From positions 1 to 64,000 of the forward strand of contig NZ_STGM01000002.1 of NCBI RefSeq assembly GCF_004854025.1: a stretch of DNA of 64,000 nucleotides, read 5' to 3'. Both the position numbers and the translations under genes were made by a program. Origin of the DNA: Microbacterium hydrothermale. Lineage in GTDB: Bacteria > Actinomycetota > Actinomycetes > Actinomycetales > Microbacteriaceae. Under the pieces are notes generated by a model that saw only the letters and a list, made by a program, of their open reading frames with translations, had not been told where the DNA came from and made no database searches. Below, piece after piece: positions 25,936 through 34,763 of the stretch; within the stretch, counting starts at the first letter, position 1; the number at the start of each line of letters is the position of its first letter.

Positions 25936-27408
25936 ATGAATCCTTCCGTCTCACTTATCGACTCACCTCGACCGACAACCCACCTCACCACGGCGGAGCC
26001 TTCTCACCCCCGACCCTGGCCACGCCGATACGCACGGCTCCTCGGAGCGATCGATCTCACGGTCGTCGCGGCGGCCGTCTTCGGGTCACAGGTCCTCTGG
26101 CTCGGGCCTCATCCCGTCGATGTCGCCTCGTCGTCCGTGGACTACACGACCCTGTCGCTGATCCTCACCGTCTGCTGGTTCGGCGCCCTCACCGTCTGGG
26201 GATCCCGTCTCCCGCGGAGCATCGGGTACGGGGTGCTCGAGTACCGACTGATCCTCGCGGCATCCTTCCAGCTGTTCGGGGGCGTGGCGATCGTGGCCTA
26301 CCTGACCGGCGCCGACGTCTCCCGCGGGTACTTCCTCCTCAGCCTCCCCGTCGGGACGGCCTCGCTGCTCGCGGGGCGCGCGGTGTGCAGAGTGTGGCTC
26401 CGCCGCCGTCGCCGCCTCGGCGCGATGAGTTCTCGCGTGGTCCTGGTCGGCGGAGCCGAAGAGAATGCCCGCGTCGCCGCGGAGCTGGCCCGGCAACCGG
26501 CCGCGGGGCTGCGAGTGGTCGGAGTGCACGAGATCGCCGCCGACAGCCGCTCGGCATGGGACGACGCCCAGGCGGACGCGTTGCGTCGTCGGCTGTCGGA
26601 TCTCCGGGCCGACAGCGTGCTCGTCTCCGGTGGGGCTCTGCTCGAAGCGCGGGACATCAGGCGCATCGGTTGGGGGCTGGATCCCGGCCGCGAGCACCTC
26701 ATCGTTGCGGTCAACCTCACCGACGTCGCGGGCCCTCGACTTCACACCCGCCCCGTCGCCGGGCTCCCCCTCGTCCACATCGAGACCCCGCAGTTCTCGG
26801 CGACGCAGCGCATCCTCAAGCGCACGTTCGACATCATCGGGTCGGGCGCGCTCCTCCTCCTGCTCGCGCCGCTCTTCCTCGTGCTGGCGCTCCTCGTACG
26901 GGCATCGGGCCCGGGGCCGGTCTTCTACCGCCAGGACCGCATCGGACAGGGCGGGCAGCGATTCGGCATGCTGAAGTTCCGATCGATGGTGGACGGCGCC
27001 GACGCGCGCTTGCAGGAACTCCTCGCGGCGCAGGGACGAGAGGGCACTCCCCTGTTCAAAGTGGCGAACGACCCCCGGATCACCCCGGTCGGCCGATGGC
27101 TCCGCAAGTATTCGCTCGATGAACTGCCTCAGCTGATCAACGTCATGGCCGGCCAGATGAGCCTGGTCGGCCCGCGGCCGCAGCGCGACGCGGAGGTCGA
27201 GTTCTACGACGACGACGCTCACCGGAGACTGATGGTTCGCCCTGGTATGAGCGGGCTCTGGCAGGTGAGCGGTCGTTCCGCCCTCGCGTGGGACGACGCC
27301 ATCCGGCTCGATCTCTTCTACGTCGAGAACTGGTCACTCGTGGGCGATCTGACGATCCTCGCGCGGACGTTCAAGGCTGTGCTCGTCCCCGGCGACACCG
27401 CCCACTGA
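25936..27408 (+). CDS. Exopolysaccharide polyprenyl glycosylphosphotransferase (second paralog)
   Basis: A 490-residue enzyme with the same layout as the one at 16044: a cytoplasmic N-terminus, several transmembrane helices, a central domain, and a C-terminal bacterial sugar transferase domain. Motifs include KRTFDIIGSGALLLLLAP, FYRQDRIGQGGQRFGMLKFR, KYSLDELPQLINVMAG, GPRPQRD, and RPGMSGLWQVSGRSAL. The segment before the transferase domain (DVAGPRLHTRPVAGLPL) is almost identical in both paralogs. The ATG at 25936 has only a weak GGAG upstream. A TCACTT/TCACCT pair 12 bases apart at 25951-25968 lies inside the first codons and may be a regulator site, so a later start is possible. A strong terminator follows. 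Confidence 0.92.
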   Translation: MNPSVSLIDSPRPTTHLTTAEPSHPRPWPRRYARLLGAIDLTVVAAAVFGSQVLWLGPHPVDVASSSVDYTTLSLILTVCWFGALTVWGSRLPRSIGYGVLEYRLILAASFQLFGGVAIVAYLTGADVSRGYFLLSLPVGTASLLAGRAVCRVWLRRRRRLGAMSSRVVLVGGAEENARVAAELARQPAAGLRVVGVHEIAADSRSAWDDAQADALRRRLSDLRADSVLVSGGALLEARDIRRIGWGLDPGREHLIVAVNLTDVAGPRLHTRPVAGLPLVHIETPQFSATQRILKRTFDIIGSGALLLLLAPLFLVLALLVRASGPGPVFYRQDRIGQGGQRFGMLKFRSMVDGADARLQELLAAQGREGTPLFKVANDPRITPVGRWLRKYSLDELPQLINVMAGQMSLVGPRPQRDAEVEFYDDDAHRRLMVRPGMSGLWQVSGRSALAWDDAIRLDLFYVENWSLVGDLTILARTFKAVLVPGDTAH

Positions 27409-27417
27409 CGAGACACG

Positions 27418-27451
27418 CGAAAGGCGCCGGCCATGAGGCCGGCGCCTTTCG
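27418..27451. terminator. Bidirectional terminator between glycosylphosphotransferase and BY-kinase genes
   Basis: A 15-bp perfect stem CGAAAGGCGCCGGCC / GGCCGGCGCCTTTCG with a 4-base ATGA loop lies between convergent genes. Its arms begin and end in AAA/TTT. Confidence 0.9.
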
Positions 27452-27464
27452 CATGCGCAGCGTC

Positions 27465-29093
27465 TCAGGACGTCGTGCGGCGTCGCCGCTCGGCGCGCGG
27501 CGCGACAGTGGCCACCGTCGTCGTTTTTTCACTCGACGACTCACCCTCGGCCCGTGTCGATGTCCTCCGCTGCGCCAGCGTCCGCAACCCGCTGACGTTC
27601 TCGGGCTGCACGTCCGTCGAACGTCGACGGGCGCCGGCGGACTCGGCGGGGATCGAGGCGTCCGCGCCACGGCGTCGGCGACCGAACAGCCCCCGCTTGC
27701 GCCCCTCGTCCCGGGGCGAGCCGTATCCGTAGTAGCCGCCGTAGCGACCGCCGTAATAGCTCGAGTCGACGCCGCGGAGCGGGACCCGGTTGAGGACGAC
27801 CCCCAGGAGATGCCCCCGGGTCTTTCCGATGTTCTCCGCCGCGCGCGACAGCATGTCGTCCGTGGTGCGACCGGCCGTGACGACGAGCACCGCGCCGTCC
27901 GCCCAGCTCGCGATCACGGCGGCGTCGGCGACCGCGAGCGTCGGCGGGGAGTCCACGATGACGACGAGGTCCTCGGCGAGCTTGCGGACGAGCGCCTGCA
28001 TGCGCTGCGAGCCGACCATCTCGCTGGGGTTGGGCGGGGTGCGTCCCGCGGCGACGACGAACAGGCTCCCCTTCTCGTCGACCTGATGGGCGACCTGTTC
28101 GATCTGCGCGCGACCGGCCAGCACGTCCGAGAGGCCCACGTCGTCGGAGAAGCCGAACATGCCGCCGAGGACCGGGCGTCGCAGGTCCGCGTCGACGAGG
28201 ATGACGGCCTGCCCCGTGGCGGCGATGCTCACCGCGAGATTGGCTGCCGTCGTCGACTTGCCGTCGCCCGGAAGCGGGCTCGTGATCACCATCACCCGGG
28301 CGGGCCTGTCGACGTCGACGTACTGCAGGTTGGTCCGCAGTTCCCGCATCGCCTCCTTGTGGGCGAAGGAGCCCCGCCCGTCACGGATGTCGTCGAAGGA
28401 GAACACGGCGCGACCCGAGGCCAGGTCCTTGTCGACGGGGAGGATGCCGACCACCGACGCGGCGATGGTTCCGGTGATGTCGGATGCCGATCGAATCCGC
28501 CGGTCGAAAGCTCGACGGACGAGGGCGAAGACGATCCCCGCGACGGCACCGACGAGCGCGCCGATCGCGATGTCCAGCTTCACGTTCGGAGAAGACGGCG
28601 CGGTCGGCAACCGCGCGGAGTCCCCCGCGATGAGCCGGACGGCACTCTGACCTCCTCCGCCCGACTGGAGCTGATCGACCTCCGCGGTCATCCCGCGGAT
28701 CCACGCCTCGGCGAGATCCCGCGCGGACTCCGGCGTCGGACCGGTGGCATCGACGCGGACGTTGACCGTGTCGACGGGGTTCGACACCTTCACACGCTGC
28801 ACGAGCGCCTCCGGACTGTCCGGGAGGCCGAGATCGGACTTCGCGGTCTCCGCCACACTCCGCCAGTAGCCCATGTCGATGAAGGACTTCACCTTCGACA
28901 GCGCGAGCTGATCCCCGGCCAGGGCCGCACCGGTCGACCCGTCCGACGCGACGGCCGCGACGTAGCCGCTGGCATCCGCGGTGTAGACCCGCGGCTGCAC
29001 CGCACTCCAAGCCAGACCCACGAGACCACCCGCGACCGTCAGCGCGACGATCGCCTTCCAATAGGCGCGCAGGATGCGCACCACCCGCTGCAT
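27465..29093 (-). CDS. Wzz-type chain-length regulator fused to BY-kinase
   Basis: A polysaccharide co-polymerase and tyrosine autokinase of 542 residues that controls export and length of the exopolysaccharide. The N-terminal Wzz domain starts at MQRVVRILRAYWKAIVALTV (first helix); a second helix lies near residues 180-200 (IAIGALVGAVAGIVFALV). The kinase has Walker A SPLPGDGKSTTAAN, Walker A' VILVDADLRRP and Walker B VVIVDSPP. The tyrosine cluster YYGGRYGGYYGYG is the autophosphorylation site, followed by a long basic tail. ATG 29093 matches the family N-terminus, although the frame stays open further. It is divergent from the LuxR gene. The LMW-PTP at 22975 could be its opposing phosphatase. 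Confidence 0.93.
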   Translation of the reverse strand: MQRVVRILRAYWKAIVALTVAGGLVGLAWSAVQPRVYTADASGYVAAVASDGSTGAALAGDQLALSKVKSFIDMGYWRSVAETAKSDLGLPDSPEALVQRVKVSNPVDTVNVRVDATGPTPESARDLAEAWIRGMTAEVDQLQSGGGGQSAVRLIAGDSARLPTAPSSPNVKLDIAIGALVGAVAGIVFALVRRAFDRRIRSASDITGTIAASVVGILPVDKDLASGRAVFSFDDIRDGRGSFAHKEAMRELRTNLQYVDVDRPARVMVITSPLPGDGKSTTAANLAVSIAATGQAVILVDADLRRPVLGGMFGFSDDVGLSDVLAGRAQIEQVAHQVDEKGSLFVVAAGRTPPNPSEMVGSQRMQALVRKLAEDLVVIVDSPPTLAVADAAVIASWADGAVLVVTAGRTTDDMLSRAAENIGKTRGHLLGVVLNRVPLRGVDSSYYGGRYGGYYGYGSPRDEGRKRGLFGRRRRGADASIPAESAGARRRSTDVQPENVSGLRTLAQRRTSTRAEGESSSEKTTTVATVAPRAERRRRTTS

Positions 29094-29226
29094 GTCCACT
29101 CGAGTCCGCCTTTCCACGCCCGACGGCGAGCCCCGTCGAGACGTCCGCAGCATAGGCACGCTCGACGAGGGCGTCGGGACGGCCGGTCGCGCGCGACCGA
29201 CGGGCGAGTCCGCACCGAGCGGTGGG

Positions 29227-29281
29227 GGATGACGGAAAGGGTGATGCGCATGGGGTGAGAAGGGGATGACGAGAGGGATGA
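29227..29281. promoter_or_regulatory. Five GGRTGA half-sites between BY-kinase and LuxR genes
   Basis: GGATGA at 29227, GGGTGA at 29239, GGGTGA at 29253, GGATGA at 29264 and GGATGA at 29276, with spacings of 12, 14, 11 and 12 bases. The array sits in the 313-base divergent region 29094-29406, which has no other gene. The same hexamers at 12-base spacing lie upstream of the first glycosylphosphotransferase (15906-15977). Confidence 0.6.
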
Positions 29282-29406
29282 AAGAGCGCCGTTCGGTCCG
29301 GATCGACCCCTGCCTCACCCCCAGGATCATTCGTGCGTGGTCGGCGACTCGTCGAACGCACGGGTGTCCGTCGAAGACGCACCCGGGTTCCGGACTGGAG
29401 GTACCG

Positions 29407-31878
29407 ATGCTCATCGATGTGGACAGGCTGCCGACGAACGCTCGTTCGAATCGTCGCACGAGCCGCTTCTGGACCCCTCGGGCGGCGACCCTCGCGCGGC
29501 TGCACGAGGCGCTGACGGCGGACGTGGTCCTCGTGCGCGGACCCGCCGGCGTGGGGAAGACCTCGCTGCTGCGTCAGTTCGCCACGTCACTGGAGGACGA
29601 CACCGAGCGGGGCGTGCAGCTGATCGACGGAGCCCACGCGGCAGCGGCATCCATCCCGGACGTCCTCGACGCGTTCGCCGCAGGGCCTCCGATCCACATC
29701 CTCCTCGTCGACAACTTCGCCGAGGATGCCGGGCTCTCGACCGAGGATCTCCTGGGCATGCTGCGCAGCGATCCGGCCCTGCGCATCATCGTGGCCACGC
29801 GCCTGTCGACGGGGTGGGAGAGCCCGCTCGTGGCTCTGGAGTTCGACGTGCAGGTGATCTCGCCCGAAGACCTGCGGATCACACGCGACGAGCTGGCCAC
29901 CGTCCTCTCGCTGAACGGGGTCGAATCGTCCGAGTCCGCCATCGACGCCCTCGTGGATCTCACCTACGGGTGGCCCGCTCTGGGGCAGCTCGCCAGCGCG
30001 CACCTGCGCCTGGAGGGGATGGCGCTGCGGACGCACGACGACGCGGTCTCGGCCGCGCGATACGCGGTCTCCGCTCTCACCACCGACATGGAACAGCGAC
30101 TGGGCCTGCCGGTGACCGACGAGATGCGACTCCTCGCCGTCGCGCCCTACGTCACGGCACCCCTCGCCGAGGCGATCGGCATGGACACCACGACCGTCCT
30201 CTCGCGCGACCTCCTCGCCCGGATGCAGAGCGCGGGGCTCGTCTGGCCCGGCTCGATGCGCGTCACCCTCGCGGAGCCGATCCGGGCGCAGTGGCTGAGC
30301 GACATCACCGCCCGAAGCCCGCAACTCGTCGCCGCCGCCCAGCTCCGTCTCCTCGGGCATCTCGTGGAGGGCGGGGAATCCCTCCTGGCGGGGCGCCTCG
30401 CCGCGGATGCCGGCCAGTGGAGCACTCTCGCCGGGGTCCTGCGGGCATCCGGGCCTGAGATCTGGGCGCGCGACCGGGAGACCTTCGACCGGCTCGTCGC
30501 ATCGCTGAGGACGGGCGCTCCTACCGAGCCGCGCGTGGTCGACGCGTTGCTGGCACTCGACCCCGAGACGGCGATCTCCTCGGAGACCCCCGCGCACGTG
30601 GTCGGGGCTCTCGGGCGACTCCCCGACGCCAAGAGCGCTGCAGCCGGCAACGTGGAGGCGCTCATCCTCCGGGTGAGCCTCCTTCGCGCCGCGGGTCGGT
30701 TCGCGCTCGCGACCGAAGCCGCGGCCCTGCTGTCCGACGCCCTGCGCCGCCGCCGGGATCTCCAGGGCGAACTCGTCCACGAGGGCTGGTACCAGGTCGG
30801 CATGACCGCCTTCGCCATGGGCAAACTCCGCGACGCCACGCTCGCGCTGGGGCACGCGGAGCGGGCGGCGCCCCCGGCTCGGCAGATGCGGGCCCGTGGC
30901 GCACAGGCCGTCATCGCCCTTCTCGAGGGCGATGTGCGCGGTGCGCGAGTCCTGATCGAGGAGAACCGGGAGGACCCGTGGTTCTCGTCGCCGTGGGGCG
31001 AGGGGATGCGTATCGCCGAGGCGTGGCTGCTCCTGGAGATCGGCGACGCCGCGACGGCCCGGGCGCGATTCGACGCGACGACGGCCACGCAGGGCGGACG
31101 GGAGCTGTGGCCCTTCGCCGCGTCGGCGCACGCGTTGTCCTTCCTCCTGTCGGGCGCGGCATCCGATGCTCTCGGTCTGCTGCGGGCGTGGACGGCACGA
31201 GCGCGCAGCACTCCGCCCTCGCACTTCCAGTCGACCCACATGCTCACGGCCCGCGCGAAGGTGCTCATCGCGTTGCGGCAGGCCCGCAAGGCCCTCGCCC
31301 TCTTCGAGGGCCCGTTCGCCCTCTCCCCCGCCACGGCACCGGCGATCGCGCTCTCGCAGCTGTACGCCGGGAGGACGCACGAGGCGTTCGTTATGAGCGT
31401 CAAGTGGGGCTTGCATCACGAGCCGTCCGCGCGCGCCGCTCTCGAAAGCCTGGTGGTCAGCGTCGTCGCCGATGTCCGGTTGAACGGGGTCGACGCGCAC
31501 CGCACCGCGGTCCAGCGGGCGGAGGCGCTCAGCACGCGGCACGACCTGTGGGGGCCGTGGAGCGCGGTCGCCCCCGAGGATCGGCACCTCGTGCTCCGGA
31601 TGCTGTCACCCGCGGCTCGCGCCGAGATCACCGAGCGCGCGTCGTTCTTCGCGTCCTCGGTGAGCGTGCCGCACCTGACCAAGCGCGAGCAGGTCGTGCT
31701 GGCGCACCTCACTCCCACCTCGACCATCGCCGAGATCGCGCGCGCTCTCGTCGTCTCCCCGAACACGGTGAAGACGCAGCTGCAGAGCCTCTACCGCAAG
31801 CTCGAGGTGTCGGACCGCTCGAGCGCCATCCGCGCGGCGCACGCGTGGGGACTCATCGAGAGCGACGGCGAGGCGTGA
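29407..31878 (+). CDS. LuxR-type regulator with AAA/MalT-like ATPase domain
   Basis: A large ATP-dependent activator of 823 residues (LAL/MalT class). The N-terminal P-loop is VRGPAGVGKTSLLRQF, the Walker-B-like IHILLVDNF follows, and a helical repeat (TPR-like) region occupies the middle. The C-terminal LuxR helix-turn-helix spans LTKREQVVLAHL to VSPNTVKTQLQSLYRKLEV. ATG 29407 has GGAGGT 4 bases upstream; a frame open to 29266 would run through the GGRTGA array and is rejected. Position beside the BY-kinase gene and the array suggests it controls exopolysaccharide genes and possibly itself. Confidence 0.9.
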   Translation: MLIDVDRLPTNARSNRRTSRFWTPRAATLARLHEALTADVVLVRGPAGVGKTSLLRQFATSLEDDTERGVQLIDGAHAAAASIPDVLDAFAAGPPIHILLVDNFAEDAGLSTEDLLGMLRSDPALRIIVATRLSTGWESPLVALEFDVQVISPEDLRITRDELATVLSLNGVESSESAIDALVDLTYGWPALGQLASAHLRLEGMALRTHDDAVSAARYAVSALTTDMEQRLGLPVTDEMRLLAVAPYVTAPLAEAIGMDTTTVLSRDLLARMQSAGLVWPGSMRVTLAEPIRAQWLSDITARSPQLVAAAQLRLLGHLVEGGESLLAGRLAADAGQWSTLAGVLRASGPEIWARDRETFDRLVASLRTGAPTEPRVVDALLALDPETAISSETPAHVVGALGRLPDAKSAAAGNVEALILRVSLLRAAGRFALATEAAALLSDALRRRRDLQGELVHEGWYQVGMTAFAMGKLRDATLALGHAERAAPPARQMRARGAQAVIALLEGDVRGARVLIEENREDPWFSSPWGEGMRIAEAWLLLEIGDAATARARFDATTATQGGRELWPFAASAHALSFLLSGAASDALGLLRAWTARARSTPPSHFQSTHMLTARAKVLIALRQARKALALFEGPFALSPATAPAIALSQLYAGRTHEAFVMSVKWGLHHEPSARAALESLVVSVVADVRLNGVDAHRTAVQRAEALSTRHDLWGPWSAVAPEDRHLVLRMLSPAARAEITERASFFASSVSVPHLTKREQVVLAHLTPTSTIAEIARALVVSPNTVKTQLQSLYRKLEVSDRSSAIRAAHAWGLIESDGEA

Positions 31879-32107
31879 CAGGGTGGTCGCGGCGTCCGCG
31901 CCGCGACCACCCCATCGCCAATCGAACGACGAAGAGCAGGCCGATCGCGATCAGCACGCCCGGAACGGTGAGCGGCACCCCCGCGCCCTTCAGCACCGTC
32001 ACCACGACGAGAAGGGCCGCGACGGGAAGCAGGATCCCGGACAGTCGCCGGATCCACCTCAGTGCGACGGATGCGTTCCGCCGAGGGTGCGGGGGCCTGT
32101 TCGTCAC
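31853..32107 (-). CDS. Small two-helix membrane protein
   Basis: An 84-residue protein with two hydrophobic helices (ILLPVAALLVVVTVL and PGVLIAIGLLFVVRLAMG) and basic ends. The GTG start at 32107 lies one base after the stop of the DUF998 gene (TGA-C-GTG), so translation is probably coupled. Longer in-frame starts would run back into the DUF998 gene. The last 26 bases overlap the LuxR gene end on the other strand. No family recognised. Confidence 0.7.
   Translation of the reverse strand: MTNRPPHPRRNASVALRWIRRLSGILLPVAALLVVVTVLKGAGVPLTVPGVLIAIGLLFVVRLAMGWSRRGRRDHPVTPRRRSR
31881..31912 (+). terminator. Terminator of the LuxR gene, inside the convergent gene
   Basis: A 14-bp perfect stem GGGTGGTCGCGGCG / CGCCGCGACCACCC with a TCCG loop starts 2 bases after the LuxR stop. 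It lies wholly within the 3' coding part of the membrane-protein gene on the other strand. Confidence 0.7.
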
Positions 32108-32108
32108 G

Positions 32109-32795
32109 TCAGCGGCCTCGGCGCCCGCTCGCGGCCGCACGGTGCTCGATCGCCACCTGCGATCCGAAGATGCCGAACCACGTGATCGCCAGCGTCGCCG
32201 CCGTGAACTCGAGGTTGCCGCCGAGCACCGTGTCACCGCGGAACAGCGCGATCATGGCCCCCGTGAGCGCGGTCGCACCGACGGCAACGAGAGTGAGCAC
32301 ACTCGCGGCCCTCATCCACGGGCGCCGACGGAGGGCGGCGACCTGGCCCATGGCGACGATCGCGAGGACGAAGCCGACGACGGCGAACGTGATGTGGATG
32401 AGATCCTGCGGCAGCGACCCGTCGGTGAAGGGCACCGGGCAGCCCGGTGAACAGGTGACGGCGGAGGCGACACCGAAGCACAAGCCGCAGAGGAGGAGGG
32501 TGGTCGCCACGGGCCAACCGACACGATAGAGGCCGCCGTCTCCCCGCAGCGCGCGATCGACGAGCACCGCGGCGATCGCGAGGAGCAGCAGCGCGGCGTT
32601 GAAGAGGGGGGCGGTCGGCATCCCCGTTGCTCCGAGCTGGCTGACGTAGTGGACGCTCGGGTCCCACACCCGGCAGACCCAGATGAGCGCCGCACTGACG
32701 AAGGCGGCGCCGGCTCCGATTCCGGCCTGCACCCCGGACCGACCCGCGACGCGGGGCGGCAGGATGCCGGTCGGCCGTTCGACGGTCTCGGTCAT
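32109..32795 (-). CDS. DUF998 family membrane protein
   Basis: A 228-residue protein with six or seven hydrophobic helices. The pattern with DPSVHYVSQLGATGMPTAP after helix 1 and HITFAVVGFVLAIVAMG later is typical of DUF998 (PF06197). A Cys pair (TCSPGCPVPF) lies in an outer loop. GGAGGACCCG precedes ATG 32795, so the further upstream in-frame starts are rejected. Followed immediately by a small membrane protein. Function of the family is unknown. Confidence 0.85.
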   Translation of the reverse strand: MTETVERPTGILPPRVAGRSGVQAGIGAGAAFVSAALIWVCRVWDPSVHYVSQLGATGMPTAPLFNAALLLLAIAAVLVDRALRGDGGLYRVGWPVATTLLLCGLCFGVASAVTCSPGCPVPFTDGSLPQDLIHITFAVVGFVLAIVAMGQVAALRRRPWMRAASVLTLVAVGATALTGAMIALFRGDTVLGGNLEFTAATLAITWFGIFGSQVAIEHRAAASGRRGR

Positions 32796-33327
32796 CGGGT
32801 CCTCCTGGATCGGGCTCCGCAACATTACCGTCTCGGCGTCGTCGGGCCCGCGGAGCACGGGTGATGTCCCTCGTGCGGTGGGTGATTTCACCGCGGACGC
32901 CGCGGGTCGGTTCTCCCCGGGGAGGGATGCTGGGCGAGCGGGCAGAGCGAGAGCGTCGTCGTGTGAGCCGGGGGGCCGCGCGAAGGACCATCGCTCTGCC
33001 CGCCCCTCGATGACGCCCGCCGGGGAAACGCCCAGGAGGCGAGCGGATGCCCCGACCCGAGGCGAAGCCGGGGATGAAAAACCCGCCCCTCGCGACGGCC
33101 TGCGCGATGGCGGCTGCCAGAGTGAAAGCGAGCGGACGTCGAGTGGCTCTCCCCCAGAACCTCACTCTCCCGTACCTCTGCTCATTCCTGGATGCGCGGC
33201 CCCGGCCACGGCACCCGGCTGTCGGGCCGCGCATCCTCTGAGAACCTCCCCCGAACACCTCCGACCGAAACGACCGGTGGGGTTGAATCGGAAGGCGCAG
33301 GGGGCGCGAACACCGAGGAGGAACCCC
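32796..33327. other. 532-base gene-free region with GGGTGA pair and long hairpin
   Basis: No convincing gene. GGGTGA occurs at 32859 and 32880 (21 apart), close upstream of the DUF998 gene, and the second is part of GGTGATTTCACC. A 13-bp perfect inverted repeat, GGATGCGCGGCCC (33190-33202) and GGGCCGCGCATCC (33224-33236), encloses a 21-base loop about 90 bases before the DivIVA-like gene. A 64-codon frame at 33047-33241 overlaps this hairpin and has no ribosome site. Confidence 0.5.
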
Positions 33328-34722
33328 GTGACCGATCGAGCCGACAACGATCCGAATCGTCCCGACGACGACCGCGTCGACGACTCCTCGACACCGGATA
33401 CCGAGCTCGATGCCCTCCTGAGGTCGATCGACGGAGACGACGGCCCCGTCTTCCCCGTCGGTTTCCGCGGCTACGACCGCGATGCGGTCGACGAAACCGT
33501 TCGAGAGCTCGGCGAGCGGCTCCGTCGCAGCGCCGAGGACGCCCACGACGCCAAGCTGCGCGCAGAAGCGGTCTTCGCGCAGCAGCGAGCGGAACACGAT
33601 CAGGAGCTCGAAGAGGCGGCCCGCCGCCACGCCGAGGAGAACGGTGCTCTCCGCGAGCAACTGCGCGAGGCATCGGCCCGCGCCGCGGAGGCGGAGACGC
33701 AGATCTCCGCGCTGTCGAGCGACTTTGCCGCTCGACGGGGCGACGATGACCTGGAGCAGGGTCGTCAGCAGTTCGATGCGATCCTCCGGGTCGCGGAGGA
33801 ACAGGCATCGGTCCTCGTGCAGAACGCGGTGGGTCAGTCGGAACGGCTGCTCGCGAGCGCCCACGACGAAGCCGCCTCCATCCGCGAAGAAGCGCTCGCC
33901 GAGCAGACCCGCCTGCGCGCCGAGGCGCAGCACGACGCGGATCAGATCCGACTCCGCGTCGAGACGGAGGCCACCGCGCACACCGCACGGCTCGAGAGAG
34001 AAGCCGCTCACGCGGCCGAGCGGGTGTCGCAGGCGGAGCGCGAAGCCCTCGCCATCCGCACGGAGTCCGAGAAGGGCGCCGCGGCGCTGCGATCGCTGGT
34101 GTCGCGCGAGACCACTGACCTCCGCGCCAAGGCGGAGCGCGACGTGCGCGAGATGACGGCCCGGGTACTCGAGTTCGAGGAGTCCCTCACACGCCGGCAG
34201 GACGAGGCGCAGCAGGAGTTCCTCGTGCTGCACAACCAGGCCGTCGCCCACGCCGAGCGCATCACATCCGACGCGACCGAGCAGGTCGAAGCCGCTCTCG
34301 AGCACGCTCGACGCATCGCCGCGCGCGCGGACGACTACGAGCGTCTCGCCCGCGCGCAGGCGCAGCGGACCGAGGCCGACGCTCAGGTGCGTGCCCGCGA
34401 GATCCTCGACGAGTCGCGTGACCGCGCGCAGAAGATCGCCGACACGATCACGAACCACGCCACGGGCGTCCTCCGCGACGCGGAAGACCGCACACGGGAC
34501 CTCCGCTGGCAGCAACAACAGCTCGGCAGCTTCATGGCCGAGATGAACGAACTGCTCCGCGCCGCTCCCCGCGGCGCCCGCGACGGGCTCGCCTTCGACG
34601 AGACCGGCACCGATGAGACCGGCACCGACGACACCCACACCGTCGAGCGCGATCCGACGGCGGCGGACGCCCCCTCCTCGCCCGAACGCTCGGAAGAGAC
34701 CGACGACACCCCGGAACGCTGA
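33328..34722 (+). CDS. DivIVA-like coiled-coil protein
   Basis: A 464-residue cytoplasmic protein. The N-terminal 50 residues are acidic and disordered. The segment FPVGFRGYDRDAVDETVREL matches the DivIVA lipid-binding motif (F-x-R-G-Y-D-x-x-x-V-D). Residues of about 70-420 are an almost continuous Ala/Glu/Arg-rich coiled coil with no prolines until the end, and a disordered acidic tail follows (two TGTDET/D repeats). GTG 33328 follows GAGGAGGAACCCC. It resembles FilP/Scy/DivIVA-type cytoskeletal proteins of actinobacteria, which mark poles or septa. It is not the canonical DivIVA in length. A long antisense frame here is a composition artefact. Confidence 0.82.
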   Translation: MTDRADNDPNRPDDDRVDDSSTPDTELDALLRSIDGDDGPVFPVGFRGYDRDAVDETVRELGERLRRSAEDAHDAKLRAEAVFAQQRAEHDQELEEAARRHAEENGALREQLREASARAAEAETQISALSSDFAARRGDDDLEQGRQQFDAILRVAEEQASVLVQNAVGQSERLLASAHDEAASIREEALAEQTRLRAEAQHDADQIRLRVETEATAHTARLEREAAHAAERVSQAEREALAIRTESEKGAAALRSLVSRETTDLRAKAERDVREMTARVLEFEESLTRRQDEAQQEFLVLHNQAVAHAERITSDATEQVEAALEHARRIAARADDYERLARAQAQRTEADAQVRAREILDESRDRAQKIADTITNHATGVLRDAEDRTRDLRWQQQQLGSFMAEMNELLRAAPRGARDGLAFDETGTDETGTDDTHTVERDPTAADAPSSPERSEETDDTPER

Positions 34723-34763
34723 CACCGGGCCGCGGTCGGGCGTCACCCGGCTAGCGTGGGGTG

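Noticed and set aside
29587..31587. 666-codon minus-strand frame
   Set aside because: It mirrors the LuxR-type ATPase gene, whose P-loop and C-terminal HTH are unambiguous.
32233..34746. 837-codon minus-strand frame
   Set aside because: It is antisense to the DivIVA-like coiled coil and DUF998 genes. The product is Arg/Gly/Leu-rich without domains, a typical shadow of a high-GC coding strand.
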